Shown here in pieces: positions 63,824 to 64,000 of a stretch of DNA of 64,000 nucleotides. The notes under the pieces are model-generated. The model had not been told where the DNA came from. It searched no databases and worked only from the letters and a program-made list of their open reading frames with translations. The stretch is taken from positions 186,001 to 250,000 of the forward strand of contig CAVOOW010000002.1 of assembly GCA_963697675.1 (NCBI GenBank), read 5' to 3'. Source of the stretch: CAVOOW01 sp963697675. GTDB lineage: Bacteria; Actinomycetota; Actinomycetes; JACCUZ01. The position numbers were made by a program, and so were the translations under genes. Each line of letters starts with the position of its first letter. Within the stretch, counting starts at the first letter, position 1.

Positions 63824-64000
63824 CTATTGCCGCGAGTGGCCGAGGAACACTCTGAGGCGGTCTATGGCTTCGTCGATGGCGGCGAGGTGCTCGTCGTCGA
63901 GGCCGGGAGCGAGGTCGGTCTCGATCGTCAGTCTCGTGGCGGTGATCGTCCGCCGCCAGGTGCCGACGTTGCGCGTACCGACGATGACGGGGCCGGTGAA
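63824..64000 (-). CDS. winged-helix DNA-binding (YcaQ/HTH_42-like) protein, C-terminal part (partial)
   Basis: Reverse frame entering from the window edge and ending at 63824; only 58 C-terminal residues are seen: VIVGTRNVGTWRRTITATRL, LAPGLDDEHLAAIDEAIDRL and RVFLGHSRQ. The GTWRRT strand followed by a charged helix and a short FLG ending resembles the last domain of the HTH_42/YcaQ family of winged-helix proteins, some of which are DNA crosslink glycosylases. The assignment rests on this short tail alone. Confidence 0.5.
   Translation of the reverse strand, partial: FTGPVIVGTRNVGTWRRTITATRLTIETDLAPGLDDEHLAAIDEAIDRLRVFLGHSRQ

Overview
The window is high-GC DNA with dense coding, GTG/ATG starts, frequent 4-bp ATGA/GTGA overlaps and long antisense open frames. 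The gene families (long-type leuA, a 13E12/DUF222 HNH protein, DUF2510, DesK- and OmpR-type two-component systems, BlaI/M56, a HrdB-like sigma factor) point to an actinomycete. The block recO-uppS-glyS-dusB-ppdK-dgt-dnaG-sigma factor fits a Micrococcales- or Propionibacteriales-like chromosome. I cannot name the species.

Layout. 0-10 kb: housekeeping genes. leuA follows a leucine-rich leader peptide and a pseudoknot-capable leader RNA. Then come a frameshifted cytosine-deaminase-like amidohydrolase, recO, uppS, a ZIP metal transporter with a Zur-like box, glyS and small enzymes. 10-18 kb: a drug-type ABC exporter with its two-component system, dusB, a redoxin and an oligopeptidase. 18-30 kb: a catabolic island. 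It holds a peptide-type ABC importer, two Rieske oxygenases, a sarcosine-oxidase-like flavoenzyme, a TetR regulator and a Tat-exported sulfite-oxidase-family enzyme. Related 20-bp palindromes lie upstream of the importer and of the first Rieske gene, so importer and oxygenases probably form one regulon for a methylated amine or betaine-like compound. 30-42 kb: accessory genes, including a secreted beta-propeller protein, the DUF222-HNH protein, kinases, a DUF2510 protein with a degenerate metalloprotease domain, a flavin monooxygenase, a Gfo/Idh/MocA oxidoreductase, CocE/NonD and P1-family hydrolases, and an HDAC-like deacetylase. 42-54 kb: ppdK, ydcF-like, dgt, a ferredoxin reductase, dnaG, a sigma-70 factor, topoisomerase IB and tRNA-Asn. 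54-64 kb: membrane enzymes (CPBP protease, DedA, PAP2), a BlaI/M56 pair behind twin operators, and a two-component system divergent from a LolA-like lipoprotein-sorting gene and a BcrA-type ABC transporter.

Four signals are not explained by the genes. (1) A perfect palindrome CGTTTCCGCGGAAACG occurs four times (24.8, 31.7 and twice at 41.3 kb). Its architecture resembles ParB/Noc sites. (2) A roughly 55-bp folded palindromic repeat occurs twice, once intergenic and once in frame inside a hydrolase gene. (3) A roughly 110-bp element with 25-bp inverted ends fills the largest gene-free gap (10.23-10.54 kb). (4) Reading frames are interrupted at 15 or more places, including inside recO and dnaG. 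This looks like residual indel error in the assembly rather than gene decay, so several CDS below are annotated across an apparent frame slip.
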